Notes: generated by a model from the sequence alone, not told the origin. Numbered from the stretch's first letter, positions 24,250-32,366 are shown. The stretch: 36,885 nucleotides of DNA from Granulosicoccus sp. (GCA_020627685.1 JAHDGK010000024.1:1-36885), one strand, 5' to 3'. Numbers and translations: made by a program.

Positions 24250-24261
24250 AATATCGATATT
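24250..24261. promoter_or_regulatory. AATATCGATATT palindrome
   Basis: Perfect 12-bp palindrome lying immediately before the -35 box of the putative nitroreductase promoter. Its reverse complement extends to TAATATC, a half-site also found near both FadR-type regulators at 30176 and 32352. Confidence 0.45.
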
Positions 24262-24263
24262 AC

Positions 24264-24292
24264 TTGACAATGTAGTGAATAATCGTCATAAA
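24264..24292 (+). promoter_or_regulatory. Sigma-70 promoter for the nitroreductase/OsmC genes
   Basis: A perfect -35 box TTGACA (24264-24269), 17-bp spacer, and -10 CATAAA (24287-24292, four of six matches). An 8-bp inverted repeat overlaps the -10 region, suggesting repression. The coding start follows about 55 bases later. Confidence 0.55.
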
Positions 24293-24300
24293 TATTCACT
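24274..24300. promoter_or_regulatory. Inverted repeat AGTGAATA-11-TATTCACT over the promoter
   Basis: Perfect 8-bp arms (24274-24281, 24293-24300) separated by 11 bases and covering the -10 box. Geometry suits a dimeric repressor. No obvious cognate regulator lies next to it. Confidence 0.45.
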
Positions 24301-24347
24301 CATTTTCAATAAATTGTTGAGCACACTGAGGCTCACAAAAAGGACTA

Positions 24348-25010
24348 ATGGCACTGACAGGCGAGGAACTAGAGCGGGCGCGTGCAGAGGCGCAAACCCA
24401 TTACCGAGAGCTGCGAGCAAGAAAAGCTCAGCTTGACGACGACTCTATCGATCTAATTCTTCGTGGTGCCCGATCGCACTATGCATGGCGTTCGGATCCT
24501 GTTTCTAAAGAAACATTACAAACCTTGTACGACATCACCGCGTCTGGGCCAACAAGCATGAACACCTGTCCGGCGAGATTTGTTTTTGTAACGTCCCAGG
24601 AAGGTAAAGCGCGTTTAGCAAAGTCCTTAAAAGATAAAAATATAGAAAAAATGATGTCAGCACCGGTGACCGCAATCATCGCGTATGACCTCGATTTTTG
24701 GACAAACCTTCCGTTTCTCTTTCCTCATGAAGATCGGCGTCCGTTTTTTGAAGGCAAGGACCAATATATAGAAGATACGGCTTATCGTAATTCGACATTG
24801 CAGGGCGGCTATTTCATGATTGCAGCTCGTGCTCTGGGCCTGGATGTCGGTGCGATGTCAGGGTTCTCTAACCAGATAGTTGATGAAGAATTTTTCGCAG
24901 ACAAAAACTGGAAGTCCAATTTTCTTTGTAATCTTGGGTATGCAGACGAGTCAGCGCTTTTTCAGAAGCTACCTCGCTTTGCATTTGATGATGTGTGTAG
25001 CTTTTTATAA
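24348..25010 (+). CDS. Nitroreductase-family reductase, RutE/HadB-like
   Basis: A 220-residue flavin enzyme. The pattern RGARSHYAWRSDPVSKETLQTLYDITASGPTSMNTCPARFVFV, then APVTAIIAYDLDFW, LQGGYFMIAARALGLDVGAMSGF and FLCNLGY closely follows the RutE/HadB branch of nitroreductases, which includes malonic semialdehyde reductase of uracil breakdown. No other rut genes are here, so a different small aldehyde, quinone or nitro substrate is as likely. A GGA-type ribosome site (AAAGGAC) precedes the ATG. It is followed after 35 bases by an OsmC gene in the same direction and has its own likely promoter. Confidence 0.88.
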   Translation: MALTGEELERARAEAQTHYRELRARKAQLDDDSIDLILRGARSHYAWRSDPVSKETLQTLYDITASGPTSMNTCPARFVFVTSQEGKARLAKSLKDKNIEKMMSAPVTAIIAYDLDFWTNLPFLFPHEDRRPFFEGKDQYIEDTAYRNSTLQGGYFMIAARALGLDVGAMSGFSNQIVDEEFFADKNWKSNFLCNLGYADESALFQKLPRFAFDDVCSFL

Positions 25011-25045
25011 AGTCTAAGCAGACCAGATAAAACACAGGAGTAAAT

Positions 25046-25498
25046 TTGAGCCCTCAATCTAAAGCAGTTCTCAGAGCGGCGGCGGTCTGCCCGTCTCATT
25101 CTCGTTCTGATATTTCTGTGCGCGATCTATCGTTCAACATAGATGAGCCGGTTGAGCGTGGTGGTACAAACACAGGCCCAACCCCAACAGATGCGGCAAT
25201 AGCAGCGCTCGTAGGTTGTACTAATGTCATCGCGCACAAATGCGCCGGCTCGCTAGGGTTTGATGTGGGGCACTTAGCGATTGATGCTAAATGCTACTTC
25301 AACCGTGGTGGTGTGACACTAGCAGAGGAAGTTGAAGTGCCGTTTGAGAAAATCATTTTAAACGTGAAATCATCGGGCGGAAAAGTAACGCAAGAGCAGC
25401 TTGATCAGATAGCCACTGAAACTGGCAAGTACTGTCCACTGTCCAAGTTGTTCCTGAATGCCGGAACCGAAATTGAGCAATCTTGGACACTCGAGTAA
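25046..25498 (+). CDS. OsmC family protein
   Basis: A 150-residue single-domain OsmC protein. The family signature PTPTDAAIAALVGCTNVIAHKCAGSLGFDVGHLAIDAKCYF carries the first conserved Cys (VGCTNV) and KYCPLSKLF near the C-terminus carries the second, the redox pair used for peroxide reduction in Ohr/OsmC enzymes. It begins with TTG placed 5 bases after a good AGGAG site, so the start is well supported. It pairs with the nitroreductase upstream and may deal with reactive intermediates of the pathway. It is distinct from the double-OsmC gene at 21124. Confidence 0.9.
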   Translation: MSPQSKAVLRAAAVCPSHSRSDISVRDLSFNIDEPVERGGTNTGPTPTDAAIAALVGCTNVIAHKCAGSLGFDVGHLAIDAKCYFNRGGVTLAEEVEVPFEKIILNVKSSGGKVTQEQLDQIATETGKYCPLSKLFLNAGTEIEQSWTLE

Positions 25499-25590
25499 GG
25501 TGCCGTTAAAAAGAGCACAATTAATTTTATTGATTAAAAGAACTACCTGAAACCAACGGGTAAAGAATAGTATTAACCGGAGAGGAAAAA

Positions 25591-26667
25591 ATGAAACACC
25601 CTATTAAAGGTATAGCCGCAATTTGTGCGTTGGGTATAGCAAGCATTTCGCCTGCGTATTCTGCGGAAAAAATTAAAGCAGTTGTCATTGATGGTTACCC
25701 TGCGAAAGCAATGTGGGTAAAAGAATTCTCAGAGTTTTTTATTCCTGAAGTTGACAGGCGGCTTGCTGAAAGCGGCAATTATGAAATGGATTGGCAAGAA
25801 AGCTACGGTGGCTCGATTGTTAAGCCCAAAGGTGTACTGGAAGGCGTCAAGCTCGGTCTTGGCGATATTGGAATTGTCACCACAATTTTCCATAACTCTA
25901 AACTGCCTAGCCAGGCACTGTCTGCAGTAACGCCATTCGTAGCAGCTGATGCACGAGCAGTTGCAAAAGCCGTTGACGAAATTGCAAAAGAATTCCCCAC
26001 CATGCAAAAGGAATTCGAAAAGCAGAATCAAGTGTATCTGGCAACGGGTGTTGTACTCGACACTTATCAAATGTTCAGCAGCAACGCTGTCTCATCTTTG
26101 AAAGACATCGAAGGTAACAAAGTCGCCGGTGCTGGTATGAATATGCGCTATGTTGAAGGCATCGAAGGAGCTGCCGGCGTCCGTGGTGGTCTGACAGATT
26201 TCTACAACATGCTTCAGACTGGCATGGTTGAGTCTGCCATGTTGTGGCCAGAGGCTGCTAAAACCTTCAAAATTGCTGAAGTTGCACCGTACATGCTTAA
26301 GGCAGATTTAGGCGCTGTAAATTCTAAGACAGTTACAGTCAACGCTGATTATTGGAAAAAACTACCTGAAGAAGTGCGCGGCGTATTGCAAGAAGTTGCT
26401 GTAGCGTACAGAGATCACGTTGCATCGGTTGCCATGGACCGCGCAGCAGCCAGCCGTGATGCTTATGTCGCTCAAGGCGGTACAGTCGTTGAAGTTTCAG
26501 ATGAAGACCGTGCAGCCTGGGCGGCTGCAATGCCTAACATTGCTTCTGAGTGGGCAAAAGGGCTGGACGAAAAAGGTGAGCCTGGTACAGACATGCTCAA
26601 GGCTTATTTAGGCAAGCTTTCAGATGCCGGTTTCACACCAGTACGTGATTGGGCTTCAGAGCTGTAA
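25591..26667 (+). CDS. TRAP solute-binding protein, DctP type (third system)
   Basis: A 358-residue periplasmic protein with a signal peptide cleaved near residue 24 (SISPAYSA-EK). DctP-type features are the GGSIVKPKGVLEGVKLGLGDIGIV segment, the hinge SLKDIEGNKVAGAGMNMRY and MLQTGMVESAMLWPEAAK. It belongs to a different branch from the two DctP proteins at 4741-6786. The Arg normally found in the GxKxR strand is also absent (GNKVAGAG). A GGAGAGGAAAA ribosome site precedes the ATG. A strong terminator immediately follows, so its mRNA should exceed that of the permease genes downstream. Substrate unknown; context suggests an aromatic acid or a ring-cleavage product. Confidence 0.93.
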   Translation: MKHPIKGIAAICALGIASISPAYSAEKIKAVVIDGYPAKAMWVKEFSEFFIPEVDRRLAESGNYEMDWQESYGGSIVKPKGVLEGVKLGLGDIGIVTTIFHNSKLPSQALSAVTPFVAADARAVAKAVDEIAKEFPTMQKEFEKQNQVYLATGVVLDTYQMFSSNAVSSLKDIEGNKVAGAGMNMRYVEGIEGAAGVRGGLTDFYNMLQTGMVESAMLWPEAAKTFKIAEVAPYMLKADLGAVNSKTVTVNADYWKKLPEEVRGVLQEVAVAYRDHVASVAMDRAAASRDAYVAQGGTVVEVSDEDRAAWAAAMPNIASEWAKGLDEKGEPGTDMLKAYLGKLSDAGFTPVRDWASEL

Positions 26668-26680
26668 CGTTTGAAAACTA

Positions 26681-26708
26681 AAGGGGTGGCTTAGGCCACC
26701 CCTTTTTT
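26681..26708 (+). terminator. Rho-independent terminator between TRAP binding protein and permease
   Basis: A perfect 10-bp stem (AAGGGGTGGC and GCCACCCCTT) with loop TTAG, running into six U residues. It lies 13 bases after the DctP stop and about 40 before the DctQ start. It probably ends most transcripts after the binding-protein gene, with some read-through to the permease. Confidence 0.93.
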
Positions 26709-26745
26709 GTCGTACTTCATCCACATTCCCTCTCAATAGATACCT

Positions 26746-27279
26746 ATGATCAGCCTACTCAGAAAAGTTGAGTCGATTGGCAGTCAGGTTGCGACAATCG
26801 CGAATGCAATAGGCACGCTTATCGTTTTAGCGCTTGTCATGGTGGTTAACTACGATGTTGTAGCACGGGGTTTTTTTAATAACCCTTTTCACGGCGCAGT
26901 AGAGCTTGTCCAGTTTTCTATGGTGCTGATTGTATTTTTGCAACTCCCAGACGTCGTCAGAGTAAACAGGCTCACACGATCCGATGGTTTCTTATCCATC
27001 GCGAGTGATCGTTGGCCATCACTGTGCAAATACCTTAACAAGCTCATTAATCTTATTGCGTTCGTTTTTATGGTGTTGATTGCTGTGGCTATCTGGCCAG
27101 AATTTGTGGATATGTTTGAAACCCGTGATTACTTCGGCGTGCCCGGTGTATTTACAGCACCGTGGTGGCCTATAAAGTTAGTCATATTCATCAGCGCAGT
27201 ACTGTGCAGTCTGCTGTTTTCGTTGAAGGTCTTACTGCCCGATGCGGATGAAGACGATAGCAATTCCTCCACGAGGTAA
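26746..27279 (+). CDS. TRAP transporter small permease, DctQ family (third system)
   Basis: A 177-residue inner-membrane protein with four hydrophobic stretches (about residues 20-42, 50-70, 100-122, 140-162). NYDVVARGFFNNPFHGAVELVQFSMVLIVFLQLP is the DctQ family core. It pairs with the DctM encoded 6 bases downstream and the DctP upstream of the terminator. No strong ribosome site is visible before the ATG at 26746. An Asp/Glu-rich tail (DADEDDSN) ends the protein. Confidence 0.9.
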   Translation: MISLLRKVESIGSQVATIANAIGTLIVLALVMVVNYDVVARGFFNNPFHGAVELVQFSMVLIVFLQLPDVVRVNRLTRSDGFLSIASDRWPSLCKYLNKLINLIAFVFMVLIAVAIWPEFVDMFETRDYFGVPGVFTAPWWPIKLVIFISAVLCSLLFSLKVLLPDADEDDSNSSTR

Positions 27280-27285
27280 CGTAGT

Positions 27286-28593
27286 GTGACTCCAATCGAA
27301 ATAGGGCTGCTGTCTGTATCAGCTATTGTCATACTGATATACCTCGGTGTTTATATTCCAATCGCCCTAGGCGTTGTCTCTTTTGTCTCCATCTGGCTGA
27401 TGCGGGACAATTTTGATCTTTCCATGAATCTTCTAAAGATTGCGCTGAGTGACAGCGTGATGGAATATACCTTTGCGACGGTGCCATTGTTTACCTTCAT
27501 GGGTATTGTCGTGTCCAAAGCTGGCTTAGGTAGTGACATATACGATGTCATGAATGCCGGTTTTCGTAAGATAAAAGGTGGTATCGGTATGGCGACTGTT
27601 GGCGCCAACGCTGTGTTCGCGGCTGTGACCGGTTCCTCCATCGCCTCAGCATCGGTTTTCTCAACGGTTGCTGTACCTCAAATGCAGCGGCATGAATACA
27701 ACCCTCGTTTTGCTGTGGGTGTTGTCGCAGGTTCTTCTGTACTGGGTATGATCATCCCACCGTCCGCCATGTTGATCATTTATTCATTTGTAGCCGAACA
27801 ATCGGTCGGCGATATGTTTTTGGCTGGTGTTGTGCCAGGAATAATGCTGGCCATTGCTTATATCGGGGCCATAGCGTTCGCCGGAAAATTCTTCCCGAAT
27901 TTTGTAGGTGGAAAGCCTGCTGAAGACTACGAACCAATGAGCAAAATGGAAGTGGCTAGTAAGACACTGCCATTGGTCTTTCTTATATTTGTGGTGCTTG
28001 GTGGTATATACACCGGTTGGCTTTCACCCGTTGAGGCGGGTGCGGCCGGAGCTACGGTTGGTTTGCTCATCGCTTTTCTGAGGCGTCGAATGACGCTTAA
28101 AATGTTCTGGCAAGCGTTAGTTGAAACCGGGCATATAACAGCAGCGATATTGTTTCTAATCACCGCAGCATCAATTTACAGTCGTATGCTTGGGTTGGCG
28201 GCATTGCCAAATGAGCTTGGCGATATCATCGCTAACAATCAGTTTAGCTTTGCCATGATTATGATTCTGTATGTTTGTCTCATGCTGTTCCTCGGAACAC
28301 TGCTCGATACGGCATCTATTATCTTAATCGTTGTACCTCTGTTTCTACCTATTATTGAATCCTTGGGCCTTAGCCCGGTTTGGTTTGGTATCGTGACTGT
28401 CGTCGGTGCAGAGATTGGATTGCTAACGCCGCCGTTGGGCATTAGCTGCTTTGTTATAAAGTCGACGTTGAATGACGATCGTATAAAACTCAAAGACGTT
28501 TTCTTGGGCGCATTGCCGTTTGCTTTTGTGATGCTGCTAGTTCTTATCCTGTTAATAATATTCCCATCGCTAAGCACGGCTATCTTGCGTTAA
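27286..28593 (+). CDS. TRAP transporter large permease, DctM family (third system)
   Basis: A 435-residue membrane protein with about 12 hydrophobic segments. The DctM signatures AAVTGSSIASASVFSTVAVPQMQRHEYNPRFAVGVVAGSSVLGMIIPPSAMLIIYSFVAEQSVGDMFLAGVVPG are complete, as are GTLLDTASIILIVVPLFLPI and EIGLLTPPLGISCFV. It starts with GTG (27286) after a GAGG site; no ATG fits. It is followed after 12 bases by the intradiol dioxygenase, and no terminator lies between them, so transport and ring cleavage are probably co-expressed. Confidence 0.95.
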   Translation: MTPIEIGLLSVSAIVILIYLGVYIPIALGVVSFVSIWLMRDNFDLSMNLLKIALSDSVMEYTFATVPLFTFMGIVVSKAGLGSDIYDVMNAGFRKIKGGIGMATVGANAVFAAVTGSSIASASVFSTVAVPQMQRHEYNPRFAVGVVAGSSVLGMIIPPSAMLIIYSFVAEQSVGDMFLAGVVPGIMLAIAYIGAIAFAGKFFPNFVGGKPAEDYEPMSKMEVASKTLPLVFLIFVVLGGIYTGWLSPVEAGAAGATVGLLIAFLRRRMTLKMFWQALVETGHITAAILFLITAASIYSRMLGLAALPNELGDIIANNQFSFAMIMILYVCLMLFLGTLLDTASIILIVVPLFLPIIESLGLSPVWFGIVTVVGAEIGLLTPPLGISCFVIKSTLNDDRIKLKDVFLGALPFAFVMLLVLILLIIFPSLSTAILR

Positions 28594-28605
28594 AGGATCT
28601 TTCAG

Positions 28606-29475
28606 ATGCGTACCGTTACAAAAGACAACATAACTGATGTTTTCGCCGGTTATTTTGGTGAAGACACCGACCCCAGATTAAAAGAGGTGCTGACCTGTTT
28701 AGCACGTCACCTTCATGACTTCGCGCGGGAAACCCAGCTCACGCACGATGAATGGCGTAAGGGTTTAGAGCTTCTCAAATGGGCAGGTGATATTACCGGC
28801 CCTGAGCGAAATGAATTTGTGTTGTTGTCTGATGTTATGGGCTTGTCCTCCTTGGTTGATATGATTCACTCAGTACCCGAAGCCACCAGCTCATCGGTGC
28901 TTGGACCATTTCACGTGTCTAATCCACCTCCGCTTGCCATTGGCGCTGATATGAAGCGTCATTACGATGGAGACGTCTTACTGGTGGAAGGTGTTGTATA
29001 CGATACGGATAACAAGCCATTAGCAGGTGCAACACTCGATATCTGGCAGACAGCACCCAACGGACTGTATTCCAGTCAAGACGAAGAGCAAGACATTCAT
29101 TCATTCCATGCCTTGATGACAACTGATGAAAATGGGCGGTATTCATTTACAACGGTTAAGCCGGTTGAATACACAGTGCCTAGTGATGGTCCGGTAGGTG
29201 AAATTCTCAAAGCTGCTGGCCGGCACCCTTGGAGGCCATCACACTTGCACTTCATTGCGCATGCAGAAGGTTGTCGATCTGTTGTAACCGAGGTGTTCCC
29301 GGACGACGATCCTTATTTGGACCAAGATACCGTATTTGGTGTCCGTGAAGATCTAGTGATGTCATACGAGCGTAAAGCTGCCGGAACGTTTCCAGAGGGA
29401 CTTGAACTTTCAGGGAAAGTGACGGGGGAGTATCTTCGTGTTGAATTCGATTTCCACTTATCAAGGGATAGTTAA
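28606..29475 (+). CDS. Intradiol ring-cleavage dioxygenase, hydroxyquinol 1,2-dioxygenase type
   Basis: A 289-residue Fe(III) intradiol dioxygenase with an N-terminal helical dimer domain (LKEVLTCLARHLHDFARE) and the beta-sandwich catalytic domain. The iron ligands Y155 (NGLYSSQD), Y189 (PVEYTVP), H213 and H215 (RPSHLHF) are all present with family spacing. SVLGPFHVSNPP favours the hydroxyquinol (1,2,4-trihydroxybenzene) branch over plain catechol, giving maleylacetate as product; catechol activity cannot be excluded. No maleylacetate reductase is in the window. The gene is joined to the third TRAP system, and its 3' end overlaps the convergent GntR gene by 15 bases. Confidence 0.9.
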   Translation: MRTVTKDNITDVFAGYFGEDTDPRLKEVLTCLARHLHDFARETQLTHDEWRKGLELLKWAGDITGPERNEFVLLSDVMGLSSLVDMIHSVPEATSSSVLGPFHVSNPPPLAIGADMKRHYDGDVLLVEGVVYDTDNKPLAGATLDIWQTAPNGLYSSQDEEQDIHSFHALMTTDENGRYSFTTVKPVEYTVPSDGPVGEILKAAGRHPWRPSHLHFIAHAEGCRSVVTEVFPDDDPYLDQDTVFGVREDLVMSYERKAAGTFPEGLELSGKVTGEYLRVEFDFHLSRDS

Positions 29476-30132
29476 TAGGTTAACCAAGTAATCGCCGGTG
29501 GTTCGATAGTGCGCGGTGAGTAAGCTGGAAGCGCTATCGACATCGCGTTCGATAGCTGCTTCAAAAATGTTTTTATGTTCCTCAACGACGTCGCGCTTGG
29601 CATAGTCCGGAGATTTGCCAGCAAGATTTCTATAGCGAACATTCAGTGAGTAGAGTTGGTCGCAAAATCGCAGGAGTATTGGCGAGTCGCAAGCACCGAT
29701 AAGTGCCATATGGAAGTCTTTATGGTGTTGTTCAAATATATGCGGAGGTTCGTGGTGTACCCGACACATGTGGTGATGGGCTAAAACAAGGTTGTCTTCC
29801 CAAGCTTTTGTGCTTTTCTCAAAGCTTGTGCGAAGCGCTAAGTCTTCAAGCTTGCAACGCAGATTGAGTATCTCTTCAAACTGCTCTTTGCTAGCTTGTG
29901 CGACGCGGAAGCCTCGTTGGTCACGCCTTTCGACCAGTTGGTCTGATGTGAGAAGGCTCAGTGCTTCCCTGACTGGGGAAGCTCCAGTGGAGAATGTCGT
30001 TTTGAGTGTTTCTACTTTAAGTTTCTCACCAGGAGCCAGCTCACCGGACAAAATGGCGTCACGCATGGCTAGGTAAGCACGTTGAGTTGTGGACTGGGTA
30101 GAGGCAAGGGAAACCTCTTTTTTTATAGTCAT
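29461..30132 (-). CDS. GntR-family (FadR/FCD) regulator (second)
   Basis: About 223 residues. Winged helix (QRAYLAMRDAILSGELAPGEKLKVETLKTTF, SPVREALSLLTSDQLVERRDQRGFRV) and an FCD domain with metal/ligand residues in DFHMALIGACDSP and AHYRTTGDY. By eye clearly related to the regulator at 31588-32250, especially in the QRGFxV wing and the segments after it. It diverges from the homocitrate-synthase-like gene with a 110-base control region, and converges on the dioxygenase with a 15-base overlap. The frame also opens at a GTG (30147), but the ATG at 30132 is preferred. Likely a repressor of the divergent gene and perhaps of the dioxygenase group; ligand unknown. Confidence 0.9.
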   Translation of the reverse strand: MTIKKEVSLASTQSTTQRAYLAMRDAILSGELAPGEKLKVETLKTTFSTGASPVREALSLLTSDQLVERRDQRGFRVAQASKEQFEEILNLRCKLEDLALRTSFEKSTKAWEDNLVLAHHHMCRVHHEPPHIFEQHHKDFHMALIGACDSPILLRFCDQLYSLNVRYRNLAGKSPDYAKRDVVEEHKNIFEAAIERDVDSASSLLTAHYRTTGDYLVNLLTIP

Positions 30133-30171
30133 TTCTATCGATTCCACGCAAGAATATGAGAGTGACGATGC

Positions 30172-30200
30172 TTGATAATATCGTTATTTTATAGTTAAAT
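30172..30200 (+). promoter_or_regulatory. Promoter with overlapping GATAATATC palindrome
   Basis: TTGATA (30172-30177), 17-bp spacer, then TTAAAT (30195-30200). The symmetric GATAATATC (30174-30182) overlaps the -35 box, and TAATATC within it recurs at 24250 and 32352. It would drive the DRE-TIM gene at 30243 under control of the adjacent GntR-type regulator. Confidence 0.4.
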
Positions 30201-30242
30201 GAAAAAATCATACAGATTTTTAGATCAATCGGAAATATAAAG

Positions 30243-31460
30243 ATGCGCGAAACACATTCGGTAGATGGTCAATGGTGGGTAAGCCCCTACAATTTCAAAT
30301 CTGACGTCCGTTCAGGGCTGGAGCTTCCCCCTAAGGTTGAAATCCACGATGCCACTTTGCGAGATGGTGAGCAAACTCCAGGCGTAGTCTTCTCAGTAGA
30401 TGACAAAATTCAAATTGCTACAAAGTTGAGTGAAGTCGGTGTTGAACGCATCGAAGCAGGCATGCCTGCAGTTTCGCCACAAGATGCACAGGCGATAAAA
30501 GAGATTTCAAAGCTGGGTTTGAACTCCCGTATTTTCACGTTCGCCCGTGCAATGAAACAAGACATTGACATGGCACTCGAGTGTGGTGCCGATGGCGTCA
30601 TCATCGAAGTACCGATTGGCTATCCGAAGTTGGTCACGCAATTTGGTTGGACTTGGGAAGATGTATTTAAGAAGAGTAAGGAAGTTATCAACTACGCGAA
30701 AGAGCAGGGCTTGTATACGGTGTTTTTTCCATATGACACAACCCGTGCACGTGAAGAAGATTTAACTAACCTGTGTAAAGCCATTACAAATGAAGCAATG
30801 CCTGATTCCATTGGAATCGTAGACACGATGGGCTGTGCTACTCCAGAGGCCATTAAGTATATGGTTCGCTGGGTAAGAGATATGACCGGCTTACCTATTG
30901 AAATTCATACGCATAACGATTTTGGAATGGGCGTAGCCACCGAGCTAGCGGCTGTTACTGCTGGTGCAGTATGTGTGCATAGTTGCGCCAATGGACTAGG
31001 TGAGCGTACGGGTAATGCTGCACTTGAAGAGTTGATGCTCGGTCTAGAACTGCTTTATGGTTACGAGACTGGATACAAGCTAGATAAATTACCTGAGTTG
31101 GGTGATCTACTGTCTTCTTTATCCAATATTCCTATTGCGCGAAACAAGCCTGTTTTAGGTCACGGTAATTTCATCCGTGAATCCGGTATCGGCATCCAGT
31201 ATGTGATGGAAGATCCACTCGTTATGTTTGGTACGCATCCGGCGCTGACAGGTCGCAGTGGTGAAGTTGTGCTAGGCAAGAAGAGTGGTAAGGCGTCTAT
31301 CGTTTACAAATTGGGTGAGCTTGGCTTAGGTGAAGCTGAGGACGATCTAGTCAGCGAGATGCTTAATCGCGTGAAGCAAAAAGGTATCGAAAAGCGCGAT
31401 ATCTTAAGTGATGAAGAATTTACATCTATTGTGAATGAGGTTAGGGACGCCGCGGCGTAA
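30243..31460 (+). CDS. Homocitrate/2-isopropylmalate synthase-like DRE-TIM enzyme
   Basis: A 405-residue DRE-TIM metallolyase. The active-site strand is HDATLRDGEQTPGVVFS (D36, R40, D41), the metal ligands are H222 and H224 (IHTHNDFG, with N226), and CANGLGERTGNAALEEL is the characteristic loop of alpha-isopropylmalate and homocitrate synthases. It has the subdomain after the barrel (HGNFIRESGI...GTHPALTGRSGEVVLGKKSG) but not the C-terminal Leu-binding regulatory domain of LeuA. These enzymes condense acetyl-CoA with a 2-oxo acid. The N-terminus carries an unusual 30-residue extension rich in Trp and Tyr. It is flanked by two related GntR-type regulators, pointing to inducible catabolic rather than biosynthetic use. 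Acceptor unknown. Confidence 0.86.
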   Translation: MRETHSVDGQWWVSPYNFKSDVRSGLELPPKVEIHDATLRDGEQTPGVVFSVDDKIQIATKLSEVGVERIEAGMPAVSPQDAQAIKEISKLGLNSRIFTFARAMKQDIDMALECGADGVIIEVPIGYPKLVTQFGWTWEDVFKKSKEVINYAKEQGLYTVFFPYDTTRAREEDLTNLCKAITNEAMPDSIGIVDTMGCATPEAIKYMVRWVRDMTGLPIEIHTHNDFGMGVATELAAVTAGAVCVHSCANGLGERTGNAALEELMLGLELLYGYETGYKLDKLPELGDLLSSLSNIPIARNKPVLGHGNFIRESGIGIQYVMEDPLVMFGTHPALTGRSGEVVLGKKSGKASIVYKLGELGLGEAEDDLVSEMLNRVKQKGIEKRDILSDEEFTSIVNEVRDAAA

Positions 31461-31493
31461 GTAAAACTTCTAAGTAATATGCAGTGGTATTTT

Positions 31494-31528
31494 CAGCCCG
31501 GTATTGTCAGTTTTGATATACCGGGCTG
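31494..31528. other. Strong hairpin between convergent genes
   Basis: Perfect 11-bp arms (CAGCCCGGTAT at 31494-31504 and its complement at 31518-31528) around a 13-base loop, in the 127-base gap between convergent genes. Neither direction has a U-run directly after the stem, so it may protect mRNA 3' ends or act as a weak bidirectional terminator. Confidence 0.55.
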
Positions 31529-31587
31529 TAGTAAAAACGAAGTTGAGCGTGAACAAAACCTAAAGACAAGCTTGTGGTTCTTTACCC

Positions 31588-32250
31588 TCAATCAGGGTCA
31601 AACGCTTTGAGTGTGTGATCTAACCCAAGCGTAATATGTTTTTCGAGAATAGATTGAGCTTTCTCGGCTTCGCGATTTAGCGCGGCATCAAACATGGCTT
31701 TATGTTCTTTAACTGCAACGACACCGCGATTTGTCAGAACCGACATTTGATAGCGTAGATACTTGTTGTAAAGCACGGAATGTAGTGAAAGTAAGTTCGC
31801 TGAGTTACAGGCACTTATGAGTGCTTGATGAAACTCGCAGTCGTAGCGTTTCCAATTTTCTTTTGCAGAATCATCGCCCTCAAGTATTTGCTTTTCAGTC
31901 ACTTGTAGCTTGTGATACGCCGCAACCAAATTAGCCTCCCATTCAGTGTCGCCAAGCTCTATTGAAGTCTTCAAGGCGGTGCACTCTAAAAGAACCCGAA
32001 GATGTGTAATTTCAATCAGGTCTTCTTTGGATAATGGCGCTACAAAAAACCCGCGCTGTTCCTCAGCGACTACAAAACCTTCGCTTGCCAGTCTGGTTAA
32101 GGTTTCCCGAAGTGTGGATATGCTGACTAAATATTGCTTCTTCATTGCGTCCAGCTTCAGCTTGGTACGCGGAGCCAACACACCGAAAATAATATCTTTT
32201 TTAATTGTCTCGTAGGCGGTAGAACCGACTGTACCCACGTACTTTGACAT
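31588..32250 (-). CDS. GntR-family (FadR/FCD) regulator (third)
   Basis: A 220-residue regulator with a winged helix (YETIKKDIIFGVLAPRTKLKLDAMKKQYLVSISTLRETLTRLASEGFVVAEEQRGFFV) and an FCD helical domain (DCEFHQALISACNSANL, ILEKHITLGLDH). It is a paralogue of the regulator at 29461-30132; the two enclose the DRE-TIM gene, one on each side. It diverges from the QuiC1-like gene, so it likely controls that gene, and possibly the DRE-TIM gene too. The control region 32251-32531 contains the palindrome TAATATC-A-GATATTA. The ATG at 32250 has only a weak ribosome site. Confidence 0.9.
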   Translation of the reverse strand: MSKYVGTVGSTAYETIKKDIIFGVLAPRTKLKLDAMKKQYLVSISTLRETLTRLASEGFVVAEEQRGFFVAPLSKEDLIEITHLRVLLECTALKTSIELGDTEWEANLVAAYHKLQVTEKQILEGDDSAKENWKRYDCEFHQALISACNSANLLSLHSVLYNKYLRYQMSVLTNRGVVAVKEHKAMFDAALNREAEKAQSILEKHITLGLDHTLKAFDPD

Positions 32251-32351
32251 GATGATTGCCCTGGCGCTAATGGAAGGAGGAGACGAGAACTACTCAATGG
32301 CCCAATTTTACCAGAGATTTTGTGGGTTTCTAGAATTCTAAAAATATGAAA

Positions 32352-32366
32352 TAATATCAGATATTA
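32352..32366. promoter_or_regulatory. TAATATC-A-GATATTA palindrome
   Basis: Perfect 7-1-7 palindrome in the AT-rich 281-base region between the divergent GntR gene and the QuiC1-like gene. Related half-sites follow (AAATATC at 32371, TAATATT at 32381). A second palindrome, TAGAATTCTA, lies at 32331-32340. Best candidate here for the FadR-type operator; apart from these I see nothing distinctive in the region. Confidence 0.55.

Noticed and set aside
32269-32340. A 23-codon plus-strand frame (start near 32269) in the QuiC1 control region
   Set aside because: No ribosome site and no resemblance to a known leader peptide; too short to support.
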